Part shown: one piece after another, positions 8,273 through 16,897 of the stretch
Layout: every line of letters begins with the position of its first letter
How positions within the stretch are numbered: the stretch's first letter is position 1
Assembly (NCBI GenBank): GCA_018242665.1
Contig: JAFEBL010000017.1
Location: forward strand, 124,001 to 188,000
DNA: 64,000 nucleotides
Direction: 5' to 3'
From: Nitrospira sp.
GTDB taxonomy: Bacteria; Nitrospirota; Nitrospiria; Nitrospirales; Nitrospiraceae
The notes under the pieces: model-generated
The model's database searches: none
The model's input: the letters and a program-made list of their open reading frames with translations, nothing else
Told to the model about the DNA's origin: nothing
Translations under genes and position numbers: made by a program

Positions 8273-8491
8273 GTGCCCGAAGGAAAAAAAGTTCGCATCC
8301 GCGTTCGAACTGTGAACTGCACCTACGTCGGGGATTTCCTCATCCCGCCCATGCGTAATCGTGTATCCGATGCGATCAATGAAGAGCAGCGGCTGTTCAT
8401 CAGCCTGACTGACGTGTTGATCAATGATAAGGATCGGTCGGACTTCGTGGCGATCAACAAGAACCTGATCGAGTCCATCGCTCAGCTCTAG
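8273..8491 (+). CDS. Conserved small protein of unknown function
   Basis: 72 residues starting at GTG 8273 with a GGAGGG four bases upstream. The pattern (KKVRIRVRTVNCTYVGDFLI, then IPPMRNRVSDAINEEQRLFI and SLTDVLINDK) suggests a small beta-barrel-like domain and is reminiscent of DUF6812-type proteins, which I recall only approximately. No signal peptide or membrane segment. It lies between the bS22-like gene and an MsbA-like exporter, all on the plus strand with short gaps. Function unknown. Confidence 0.65.
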   Translation: MPEGKKVRIRVRTVNCTYVGDFLIPPMRNRVSDAINEEQRLFISLTDVLINDKDRSDFVAINKNLIESIAQL

Positions 8492-8518
8492 TGCGTCCTC
8501 ACCTCCATTACGAAGGTC

Positions 8519-10324
8519 GTGTCGTCGTCCTCTCACCCCGTTCACGGTGAAGGGCCTCGTGCCTACCCTCCTGAATCCATTGTCGTAACACCGATGTTCT
8601 CGTTTAAACGATTCTTCCCCTTCCTCAAGCCGTACGTCCCCCGGATGATCGCCGCCGCCATCATGGTCATGGCGGTCGCTGCCGTGAACCTGGCTCTGCT
8701 CCGGCTGGGAGGTACCCTGTGGGATGTCATCACCGTCCAGCACGATGCCGACCGAATGGCACAGATGATCCTGCTGCTCCTCGGTCTCGTCTTGCTGCAG
8801 GGGTTCTGTTCCATGGGACACAGTTACCTCACGGCCTGGGTGTCCCAACGAGTCATGGCCGATTTCCGAACCCATCTCTTTGCCCATCTTCAAACCTTGT
8901 CCGTGAATTTCTTCTCCAAGCGCCGGACGGGCGAATTGATGTCGCGGCTGATGAATGACGTGACCGTCATTCAAAACGTGGTGACCGACACCCCCATCGA
9001 CGCAGCCAAGCAGGTCGTCACCTTCATCGGCGGCGCTGGCTTCCTGTTTGCCATGAACTGGCAGCTCTGCCTCCTCATCCTGGTGCTGCTCCCGTTGCTG
9101 GTCGTCGTGGCGAAACTGTTCGGGCGCCGTCTGCGCGCGCTCTCGACAACGATTCAAGATCAAACGGCCTCCGTGAGCACATTGGTGGAAGAAGTGATCG
9201 CCGGCATCCGGGTCGTGAAATCCTTCGTGCAGACCAAGCGGGAAGAGCAACGCTTCGTGACGCAAGTGCAAACCGCGATGGAACTGTCTTTACGCCGCGC
9301 CACCATCATGGCCTGGTTCGTGCCGACCATCACCTTCGTGACCTTCGCCGCCGCCGCCGCCGTACTGTGGTATGGGGGCCGTCAGGTCATCGACGGGACC
9401 GTCTCTCCCGGCGATTTGTTCGCCTTTGTCCTCTTCGCCGGCATTTTGATCGGACCGTTCGGATCAGCCGCGCGTGTGTTTGCGCAAATCAAAGAAGCCC
9501 AGGGCGCGATGCAACGAGTCTTCGAAATTCTGGACACGCATGCAGAAATTGCCGACGCGCCGAATGCGGTCGAACTGCCGCCCGTGCGCGGGCACGTACG
9601 CGCGGAACACCTCAGCTTCGCCTATGATCCCCGCCAGCCCGTGTTGTCGGATGTCTCGTTCGAGGCCAAGCCAGGCGAACTCATTGCGATCGTCGGACCA
9701 ACAGGGTCCGGCAAAACGACGATCATGAACCTCCTGCATCGGTTCTATGATCCGACCTCCGGACGGCTCACGGTAGACGGTCATGACGTCAAGGACGTAC
9801 GGCTCGACAGTCTCTATCGACAGATTGCGCTCGTGCCGCAGGACACCATCCTATTCGGCGGCCCGATCCGCGACAACATTCGCTATGGCCGCGAGGACGC
9901 CACGGAAGAGGAGATTCTCGCCGCGAGCAAGGCGGCGCATGCCCACGAGTTCATTGCGGGATTTCCGGACGGGTATCAGACCATCGTCGGTGAAAAGGGC
10001 ATCAACCTGTCCGGCGGCCAACGGCAACGCGTCGCGATTGCCCGCGCGATTCTCAAGAACCCGCGTATTCTCCTGCTTGACGAAGCTACCTCCGCGCTCG
10101 ATACCGAATCGGAGCGGCTGGTGCAGGAAGCCCTGGAACGTCTCATGGTCAACCGCACCACCTTCGTGGTCGCCCATCGGCTCAGCACGATTCAACGCGC
10201 CGACCGGATTCTCGTGTTGAACAAGGGCCACATCGTCGAATCAGGGACTCATGCCGCGTTGCTGGAGCAGCAAGGCCTCTACCACTATCTCTATACGTTA
10301 CGGCTCAGCGAACTCCCGGTGTAA
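8519..10324 (+). CDS. MsbA-like ABC exporter (fused membrane and ATPase domains)
   Basis: 601 residues: an N-terminal six-helix type IV exporter domain (about 30-330) and a C-terminal nucleotide-binding domain with Walker A GPTGSGKTT, Q-loop ALVPQDTILF, signature LSGGQRQR, Walker B ILLLDEATSALD and H-loop VVAHRLSTI. Homodimeric half-transporters of this kind flip lipids (MsbA) or export drugs and peptides; the substrate cannot be told from sequence. The GTG at 8519 has GAAGG nearby; an ATG at 8594 (starting MFSFKRFFPFLKPY) is the main alternative and would remove a non-conserved 25-residue leader. The phosphoesterase gene follows after 17 bases. Confidence 0.88.
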   Translation: MSSSSHPVHGEGPRAYPPESIVVTPMFSFKRFFPFLKPYVPRMIAAAIMVMAVAAVNLALLRLGGTLWDVITVQHDADRMAQMILLLLGLVLLQGFCSMGHSYLTAWVSQRVMADFRTHLFAHLQTLSVNFFSKRRTGELMSRLMNDVTVIQNVVTDTPIDAAKQVVTFIGGAGFLFAMNWQLCLLILVLLPLLVVVAKLFGRRLRALSTTIQDQTASVSTLVEEVIAGIRVVKSFVQTKREEQRFVTQVQTAMELSLRRATIMAWFVPTITFVTFAAAAAVLWYGGRQVIDGTVSPGDLFAFVLFAGILIGPFGSAARVFAQIKEAQGAMQRVFEILDTHAEIADAPNAVELPPVRGHVRAEHLSFAYDPRQPVLSDVSFEAKPGELIAIVGPTGSGKTTIMNLLHRFYDPTSGRLTVDGHDVKDVRLDSLYRQIALVPQDTILFGGPIRDNIRYGREDATEEEILAASKAAHAHEFIAGFPDGYQTIVGEKGINLSGGQRQRVAIARAILKNPRILLLDEATSALDTESERLVQEALERLMVNRTTFVVAHRLSTIQRADRILVLNKGHIVESGTHAALLEQQGLYHYLYTLRLSELPV

Positions 10325-10341
10325 TCGATCAGGAGACCCTG

Positions 10342-11214
10342 ATGAACAGGTCAGTCTTCGCGCTCGCCTTTGCCGCACTCGTCCTCTCCTGGCCAACCAT
10401 CGGTTCAACTCAGCCGCCCTTACCCAAGCCCGACCATGTGGTGATCGTGATCGAAGAGAATCATGCCTTCGGCCAAATCATCGACTCGCCGGCCGCTCCC
10501 TACTTGAACGCACTGGCACGCAAAGGCGCCCTGCTGACCCATTCCTACGCCGTGACCCATCCGAGCCAACCGAACTACATAGCCCTCTTCGCGGGCACCA
10601 TCGACGGCGTCAACGGGAACACCTGCCCGACTTCGCTGACCGGTCCCAACTTGTCCAGCAGCCTAACTGAGGCAGGCCGCACCTTCATCGGATATGCGGA
10701 GGATCTGCCCGCCGTCGGGTCCGTGGAATGTCTCGTGGGCGCCTATGCGCGCAAACATAACCCCTGGGTCAACTGGCAATCGTCTCCTACCAACACGGTT
10801 GCCTCGGGCAACAACCGTCCGCTGACCGATTTCCCGACGGACTTCAGCACCCTGCCGGCCGTCAGTATGGTCGTACCCAATCAGCAGAACGACATGCACG
10901 ACGGTAGCGATCCCGACCGGATTCAGCGCGGTGACCAATGGCTGCAGACCCATCTTGACCGGTATGTGGAATGGGCGCAGACGCACAACAGTCTGTTGAT
11001 CATTACCTGGGACGAAGATAACGGAAAATCAGACAACCACATTCCGACAATTCTGGTGGGACCGATGGTGCGGGCAGGACGGTACGATGAGCCGACCAAT
11101 CACTACGGACTGCTGCGGACGATCACGGACATGTACGGAGCACAACCGGTCGGCCTCAGCCGCCAAGCCTCTCCCCTCACCACCATTTGGGCGGCGCCTA
11201 ACATCACACCGTAG
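10342..11214 (+). CDS. Secreted phosphoesterase family protein
   Basis: 290 residues with a signal peptide (about 1-24) and the PF04185-type phosphoesterase fold shared with phospholipase C and acid phosphatases. Supporting motifs are HVVIVIEENHAFGQI near the N-terminus, THPSQPNYIALFAG, SMVVPNQQNDMHDG and LLIITWDEDNG, placing metal-binding residues in the expected order. It probably hydrolyses phosphomonoesters or phosphodiesters in the periplasm. The ATG is preceded by AGGAGA. It is 17 bases after the ABC exporter gene and overlaps the convergent P-type ATPase gene by 11 bases at the stop. Confidence 0.82.
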   Translation: MNRSVFALAFAALVLSWPTIGSTQPPLPKPDHVVIVIEENHAFGQIIDSPAAPYLNALARKGALLTHSYAVTHPSQPNYIALFAGTIDGVNGNTCPTSLTGPNLSSSLTEAGRTFIGYAEDLPAVGSVECLVGAYARKHNPWVNWQSSPTNTVASGNNRPLTDFPTDFSTLPAVSMVVPNQQNDMHDGSDPDRIQRGDQWLQTHLDRYVEWAQTHNSLLIITWDEDNGKSDNHIPTILVGPMVRAGRYDEPTNHYGLLRTITDMYGAQPVGLSRQASPLTTIWAAPNITP

Positions 11215-13924
11215 CCTCGCGCGGCGGCGCGTTTCGCACACGGCTCCAGGCCTTCCACAGCTCCATTGCCACAAACGGCAGAATTCCGAACGCCGCGACC
11301 AGCCACCATTCATCAAATCCTAGTGGAACGACTCGAAAAATATCCTGTCCCCATGGGCTCAGCACAATCCCCGCCTGCAAAAGGGCCGAGATGAGGACCG
11401 CGACCACCAACATCCGATTGGTGGTGATGCCAATCTGAAACAGCGAGTACCGATCGTGACGGCAGGTAAAGGCATGGAGGAATTGTATCAGCACCAGCGT
11501 CGTGAATGTCATGGTGCGAGCAAACGTCAACTCGTCCTTCATGATCGCCAGCGCAACGCCGAACACCGCCAAGGTTGCTGCGGCCATCACCGCGCCTTGA
11601 ACGCACACGGTCACAAACCGTTGGCGATCCAGGAGCGGCGCTTTCGGGTCGCGCGGCGGGCGCTTCATCACATCGGGATCTTTCGGGTCGACGGCGAGGG
11701 CCAGGGCAGGAAAGCCGTCGGTCACCAGATTGATCCAGAGAATATGGATCGGCAAGAGCGGCAACGGCCATCCCAGTACCGTGCTTCCCAGCATCACGAG
11801 GATCTCACTCAAATTGCACGACAACAGATAGTGGACGGATTTGCGAATGTTCGCATAGATGCTGCGCCCTTCCTCGACCGCGGCCGCAATGGACGCAAAG
11901 TTGTCGTCGATCACGACCATGTCTGACGCATCTTTCGTCACATCCGTCCCGGTCAGGCCCATGGCGATCCCGATATCCGCTTCCCGCACCGCCGGCGCAT
12001 CATTCACCCCGTCCCCGGTCATCGCCACCACGGCCCCTTGCGCGCGCCAGGCCTTCACGATACGGAGCTTATGTGCCGCCGATACGCGCGCATACACGGA
12101 CAGGTCCCGAACCCGCGCCGCCAGGTCGGCATCGGTGAGTGCATTTAATTCCACACCGGACAGAGCTTGCGTCGGTTCACTCGCGAACCCTGCTTCGCGC
12201 GCGATGGCCAGCGCCGTCTCTTTATGGTCGCCGGTAATCATGACCGTCGCGATGCCAGCCGACCGGCACAGATCGACCGCCGCTTTCGCTTCAGGTCGCA
12301 ACGGATCTTTCATGGCGGCCAAACCTAAAAAACACAATCGCCGCTCCACCGCCTCGGGCTCAAATACCTTCGGCTCTTGATCAAGCACCCGATGGGCCAA
12401 CGCGACTACCCGCAGCGCCTGCTGCGCGAACTGCTGATTGATGGCGAGAATAGAATGGCGCACAGATTCCGTGAGAGGCTGCCGCTCGCCCGACTGTGTC
12501 ACATACTCGTCGCATCGGCCAAGCAACACATCCGGCGCGCCCTTCACATAGGCCACGGGTCGCCCTTCGAATCGTCGCACCACCGTCATCATCTTGCGCT
12601 CGGAGTCGAATGGGAGTTCACCCAACAGGGGCTGCGTCTGCTCCAATTCCTCCTTCCACCAACCGCCCTTCCCCGCCGCGACCAGCAGCGCTCCCTCCGT
12701 GGGATCCCCAACGACCGCCCACTTGTCGTCGGCCTGCGTGAGCGACGCGCCGTTGCACAAGAGGGCCGTCCGGAGCACATCGCGCAATGCCCCCTCTCGG
12801 GGATCGCCGCCGACAATCTCGCCCGTCGGCGTATACCCCTCCCCGGTCACCTGCATCACCAGGCCATCGATGGCAAGCTGCGTGACGGTCATTTCGTTCT
12901 TGGTCAAGGTCCCGGTCTTGTCGGTGCAGATCACCGTCGCCGCGCCCAGGGTTTCAACGGCCGGAAGGCGGCGGATGAGCGCATGGCGGCGCACCATGCG
13001 CATCACTCCCAGAGCCAGCGTCGTCGTCACAATGGCCGGAAGCCCTTCCGGGATCGCCGCCACCGCCAAGCTGACTGACGTGAGGAACATGCTGAACAGG
13101 GGCTCGCCCCGCCACACTCCAAGCCCGAACACCACCAGCACAATTCCCAGCGACAGCACCAACAGGACATGGCCGAATTGCTCCAGGCGACGTTGTAGCG
13201 GGGTCGGCTCAACCGGCATCGCCGTCAGCAACGTCGCAATCCGTCCCAATTCCGTCGCGCTGCCGGTCGCGACAATCACCGCCCGCCCCTTGCCGCCGGT
13301 GACGGTGGTCCCCATGAACAGCATGTTCCGCTGGTCGGCCACAGGCAGATCGTCGTCAGGCAAGACCCCAATCAGCTTTTCCACCGGCGTGGATTCCCCG
13401 GTCAACGCGGCTTCCTGCGTGCGCAAGGCAGCGGCGTGACAGAGACGAGCATCAGCCGGAACGTGGTCTCCCGCCTCCACCTCGATCATGTCGCCTGGAA
13501 CCAATTCCGTGGACGACAGATTGAGTCGTGTGCCATCGCGCAGGACTCGCGCATACGTCACAGCCATGGTGCGCAAGGCGGCCAACGATTGTTCCGCTCG
13601 ATATTCCTGGACGAATCCCAGCAGCCCGTTCAACAACACGATGGCGAGAATGGCGCCGGCATCGATCCATTCACCCAACAGGCCGGATACCACTGCGGCA
13701 CCAACCAGAACCCAGACGATGAGGTTCGTGAATTGCGCGGCCAGCATATGCCAGGGAGAAGGCGGTGGCGCGTCAGGCAACTCGTTCCGCCCATGTACCG
13801 ACAGGCGGCGCGCGGCTTCCTGCCCACTGAGCCCCCGGGCCAGATCGACCACAAGCTCGCGCTGGACCTGCTCCTGAGAGAGGGTCTGCCAGCGCGGTCC
13901 CGAATTCTGTTGTTGGTCAGGCAT
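11204..13924 (-). CDS. Cation P-type ATPase, type IIA (calcium-pump-like)
   Basis: About 906 residues with the full P-type set: actuator motif TGES, phosphorylation motif CTDKTGTLT (around residue 335), nucleotide-binding KGAPD, TGDH and hinge GDGVNDAP, plus ten predicted membrane helices including AAIPEGLPAIVTTTLALG in M4 and a C-terminal cation-ATPase domain. The N-terminal region and M4 resemble the SERCA/PMR1 class, so Ca2+ (possibly Mn2+) export is inferred. The ATG at 13924 (MPDQQQNSG) is preferred; an upstream start would add 31 residues of non-family sequence. It is one of three P-type ATPases of different subclass within 31 kb. Confidence 0.88.
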   Translation of the reverse strand: MPDQQQNSGPRWQTLSQEQVQRELVVDLARGLSGQEAARRLSVHGRNELPDAPPPSPWHMLAAQFTNLIVWVLVGAAVVSGLLGEWIDAGAILAIVLLNGLLGFVQEYRAEQSLAALRTMAVTYARVLRDGTRLNLSSTELVPGDMIEVEAGDHVPADARLCHAAALRTQEAALTGESTPVEKLIGVLPDDDLPVADQRNMLFMGTTVTGGKGRAVIVATGSATELGRIATLLTAMPVEPTPLQRRLEQFGHVLLVLSLGIVLVVFGLGVWRGEPLFSMFLTSVSLAVAAIPEGLPAIVTTTLALGVMRMVRRHALIRRLPAVETLGAATVICTDKTGTLTKNEMTVTQLAIDGLVMQVTGEGYTPTGEIVGGDPREGALRDVLRTALLCNGASLTQADDKWAVVGDPTEGALLVAAGKGGWWKEELEQTQPLLGELPFDSERKMMTVVRRFEGRPVAYVKGAPDVLLGRCDEYVTQSGERQPLTESVRHSILAINQQFAQQALRVVALAHRVLDQEPKVFEPEAVERRLCFLGLAAMKDPLRPEAKAAVDLCRSAGIATVMITGDHKETALAIAREAGFASEPTQALSGVELNALTDADLAARVRDLSVYARVSAAHKLRIVKAWRAQGAVVAMTGDGVNDAPAVREADIGIAMGLTGTDVTKDASDMVVIDDNFASIAAAVEEGRSIYANIRKSVHYLLSCNLSEILVMLGSTVLGWPLPLLPIHILWINLVTDGFPALALAVDPKDPDVMKRPPRDPKAPLLDRQRFVTVCVQGAVMAAATLAVFGVALAIMKDELTFARTMTFTTLVLIQFLHAFTCRHDRYSLFQIGITTNRMLVVAVLISALLQAGIVLSPWGQDIFRVVPLGFDEWWLVAAFGILPFVAMELWKAWSRVRNAPPREATV

Positions 13925-14216
13925 GGGCTCCGGCGTTGCGTTCCAGTTTTTTCCGTTCGATTCCCTACGTAGAGTTCCCTCTGCTTCGCCTGCGCGAACA
14001 GATACGGGTATTTCCAATGGAAAATCGAAGACTTCGGTCCAGGTCGCCCACGGGAGGGAAGAAATTTTCTATACCCGGACGGCCTGGGACTCAATCCCGG
14101 CGCAAAGTCGCCGATACAGTATGCACACAGGACGGAGCGCGGCCCGATGAGGGCATCATTCCTATGGTAGGGACAGCCGTCGCGTGAATCCGTGGATTTG
14201 TGAGAACTGGTGACCT

Positions 14217-14666
14217 ATGACACGCTCCTCCTGGTCGACTCCGCATCCGCTTCCAGAGAACCTCCGCCGCAGCCTCAAGGACCTTCGCCACGGTCTGCTC
14301 GGCTTGCACAAATCCCTGATCGTCTCGGAACAGGTCACCTATGAACGCATCTACGGACGAATCGACTCGGCAGGACAACTCCTGCAGTTGGTGATGAACG
14401 ATCCCTGGTTCGCCTGGCTCCATCCCTTGTCGCACCTCGTCGTCCGTATCGATGTCGTGCTCGAAGACCATGACGAGACCACGATTGAAATTGCCCAAGA
14501 TCTGCTGGTGGAAGCACGCCACATGCTGCGTCCGTCCGAGGAAGGCGATGGCTTTGAGCGCAGCTACTACGAAGCCCTGCAGCGGACCCCGGATGTCGTC
14601 CTGGCACATGCGAGCGTCAAGAAATTGCTCAGCACCGCCACCACGGACGCCGCCGCCGCAGCCTGA
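14217..14666 (+). CDS. Hypothetical protein, mostly helical
   Basis: 149 residues with no signal peptide or membrane segment. It is rich in amphipathic helix (LRRSLKDLRHGLLGLHKSLI, then GQLLQLVMNDPWFAWLHPLS and VVRIDVVLEDHDE) and ends in an Ala-rich tail. The motif NDPxFAWLxPLSxLxVxID looks like a conserved core and I believe similar proteins occur in other bacteria, but I cannot name the family. It stands alone, divergent from the P-type ATPase and convergent with the next gene. Confidence 0.6.
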   Translation: MTRSSWSTPHPLPENLRRSLKDLRHGLLGLHKSLIVSEQVTYERIYGRIDSAGQLLQLVMNDPWFAWLHPLSHLVVRIDVVLEDHDETTIEIAQDLLVEARHMLRPSEEGDGFERSYYEALQRTPDVVLAHASVKKLLSTATTDAAAAA

Positions 14667-14688
14667 CCTTCTTCACCCGGCCGTCCAC

Positions 14689-15306
14689 TTAGAAGAGCGG
14701 ATGGTGCGGAGAAGAAGAAAAGGGTGCCGAGCGGGGCGCGTTTCCACGATTCCCCAGAAATCGCCAGCCCTGCTCCTCTCGAACGAGATAGTGCACCTCC
14801 TGAAACCAACTATCCAGTGTCACACGGGCGCCTGACTGCAGCTCGGTCCCATACAGACCTCCGGTGCAGGTCAGCTCCACGCGAGTCCCCTCCTCGGTCT
14901 GCACGACCTTCATCTCGGAAAACAGATGCGTCGACGACAGGGCGCGATAGTGTTCGAACACTTCACTCCAGATACGCTCCACATCCGCCACATGCAGGCC
15001 ATGGTAATTGTAGGTCGAGGCATAAAACTGCAGCAGGGCGGCACGATCCTGCTTCTCCAGAGCGTGCTCAGCGCGACGGAACGCCTTCAGGACCTCTTTG
15101 ACGGTAGGATCGGCCTGAACTGCCTTCGCCCCGCGGATGGTCTGCTCCCCACGCGTCAGCACCATATCAGGAAGCACCTGCACGGCCGCGTGAGCATGCG
15201 CTCCACCCAGCCAGATCACGACCGCTGCTGAGAGCCCGAGCATCTGCCCTGCCCACCGGAGCGCGCCTTCAACGAACCTGCCTTTCGTTCCCCGCGATTC
15301 ATGCAT
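14689..15306 (-). CDS. Exported NTF2-like domain protein
   Basis: 205 residues. An N-terminal hydrophobic segment (LGLSAAVVIWLGGAHAHAAV) looks like a long signal peptide. The region from about 65 to 190 has an SnoaL/NTF2-like pattern: a helical start (TVKEVLKAFRRAEHALEKQD), an ALLQFYASTYNYHG segment, and a beta-rich end (QEVHYLVREEQGWRFLGNRG) typical of domains with a Trp-Arg-Phe finish. Such domains may be enzymatic or binding; no active site is clear. GAGAGGA lies upstream of the ATG. It is divergent from the TPR gene. Confidence 0.62.
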   Translation of the reverse strand: MHESRGTKGRFVEGALRWAGQMLGLSAAVVIWLGGAHAHAAVQVLPDMVLTRGEQTIRGAKAVQADPTVKEVLKAFRRAEHALEKQDRAALLQFYASTYNYHGLHVADVERIWSEVFEHYRALSSTHLFSEMKVVQTEEGTRVELTCTGGLYGTELQSGARVTLDSWFQEVHYLVREEQGWRFLGNRGNAPRSAPFSSSPHHPLF

Positions 15307-15485
15307 GATAGGTGTCCTCTCGTGATCTGGCGACAGCGCATCGAGACAGACTTACATCCTTACGAACGACGATGCAACGCCCGCTTTTGTACTTTTTCTT
15401 GGGCGGCCGCCGTGAGAACGATAGACTACAGTCACCATCTCTCTTCGCCATGCAACGCAGCAGACCTGGCATCCTGTCGCTCTCA

Positions 15486-16463
15486 ATGAAGCCGAATGTC
15501 GTCATCGCGATCCTCCTGCTCCTGGTCGTCATCGGGCCCGCCCTCGCAGAGGAGCATCACCAGCCCGTGACGCTTGCCCTCATCGACAAACCCTGGGCGA
15601 TGCGCCTCGATGTCAGCGGATTCCGGATTCAGGCCGACGGCGTCAAACCGGACGGCCGGCGATATCTGTTGGCGATCGACGAGGCCCGTTCGATTCACCT
15701 TTCCGTGACGCTCGAAACGGTGCAGGGAGCGGCCACCGAAGAGGGCTGCATCCGCCACCTTGAGCACGCCGCCCGGACGGCCTCGCCGGGAGGAGCTCAG
15801 GGCCCTTGGCGTGATCACGACCGCCGCCTCTTCCTACTCGAATACAGACTTCCCGCGGCAGGCAAGGCGCAAGCCGAAGAGCTCCATCTTCTGGCTTGCA
15901 CGGTGAACGACGACGTCTATGCCGACATCCATCTTTCGCAAGGACGCGGCCAGGGCGGTGACGCGTCATCGCTCCGCGCGCTGTTACACAGCCTCGCGTT
16001 TGTCGCGGCGCCGACACCCAGCAGCCTCGACCATTTCCGCGCGGGAAGCGCCCCATTTTTATCAGGTCAATTCGCCCTCGCCATTCCGCATTATGAACAG
16101 GCGCTCGTTCTCGAACAGGCCAATCCCGTGCTGGACCGGACACTCTGGCACCTGCTGATTCACAACCTCGGTATGGCCTACGGCCGGATCGGCAACCTCG
16201 CGAAGGCGAAAGCGACGTTCGACTATGGGCTCTCGAAAGATCCAGCGAATCCGATGTGGCACTATGAGCTTGCGCGCATCTATGCGGGGATGAACGACCG
16301 GGATAAGCTGATGCAATCCCTGAACGCCGCATTTTTCTACCACCGCAACAGGCACGGCGACGAACATATGCCGGACCCCCGGCAGGATGTCTCATTCGGC
16401 CGATTCATGTTGGATCCGGTCTTTCGACGATTGACGGAATCTCTCGTGCAACCGGCGATCTGA
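15486..16463 (+). CDS. Exported TPR-containing protein
   Basis: 325 residues with a signal peptide (MKPNVVIAILLLLVVIGPALA). The first two thirds form a beta-rich domain without a known match; the C-terminal third contains about two tetratricopeptide repeats (segments beginning GQFALAIPHYEQALVLE and GRIGNLAKAKATFDYGLSKD). It probably mediates protein contacts in the periplasm. Start chosen at 15486 because the signal peptide begins there; upstream in-frame starts add sequence without signal character, and no strong ribosome binding site marks any of them. Confidence 0.65.
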   Translation: MKPNVVIAILLLLVVIGPALAEEHHQPVTLALIDKPWAMRLDVSGFRIQADGVKPDGRRYLLAIDEARSIHLSVTLETVQGAATEEGCIRHLEHAARTASPGGAQGPWRDHDRRLFLLEYRLPAAGKAQAEELHLLACTVNDDVYADIHLSQGRGQGGDASSLRALLHSLAFVAAPTPSSLDHFRAGSAPFLSGQFALAIPHYEQALVLEQANPVLDRTLWHLLIHNLGMAYGRIGNLAKAKATFDYGLSKDPANPMWHYELARIYAGMNDRDKLMQSLNAAFFYHRNRHGDEHMPDPRQDVSFGRFMLDPVFRRLTESLVQPAI

Positions 16464-16510
16464 GTACGATCGCCACCGCGTTACCGCAGCACATCAAGGA
16501 AGGATAGGGA

Positions 16511-16879
16511 ATGGCCAAGCGGAAGAGCACCAGGGTGGAAATGAATCGACCGATCGAGGTACAGGGCGCGCGAGGAGCCAGCCAGGGCGTCGTGCGGGAT
16601 TTTTCTCCCGGAGGTTGCCGAATTCAACAGGCCGATGCGAAGGTGAATTGCGGGATGCGGTTGACGTTGCGAATCTCACTCCCGGACCGCATCGACCCGA
16701 TCGAAATCAAACCCGCTGTGGTGACCTGGGTCGGCAAGGACGCCTTCGGGGTGGAATTCCTCGCCCTGACCCCGGAGACCAGGGCACGAGTTAAAGCCGT
16801 CTACGACCTTCTCCTCGAAGCCCAAACCGCACAGGAATCCGAGCGGGTCATCTCTCTTCCCGGCGTCTCCTGGTCCTGA
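16511..16879 (+). CDS. PilZ domain protein
   Basis: 122-residue single-domain PilZ protein. The c-di-GMP-binding RxxxR motif is Arg4-Arg8 in KRKSTR, and the second motif [DN]xSxxG is DFSPGG near residue 33. The C-terminal beta-strand pattern (AVVTWVGKDAFGVEFLAL) is typical. It likely senses cyclic di-GMP and alters motility, polysaccharide output or a partner's activity. A GAAGGATAGGGA stretch precedes the ATG. The hybrid kinase downstream is convergent. Confidence 0.85.
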   Translation: MAKRKSTRVEMNRPIEVQGARGASQGVVRDFSPGGCRIQQADAKVNCGMRLTLRISLPDRIDPIEIKPAVVTWVGKDAFGVEFLALTPETRARVKAVYDLLLEAQTAQESERVISLPGVSWS

Positions 16880-16897
16880 GCCCCGCAGCCCCTGGAA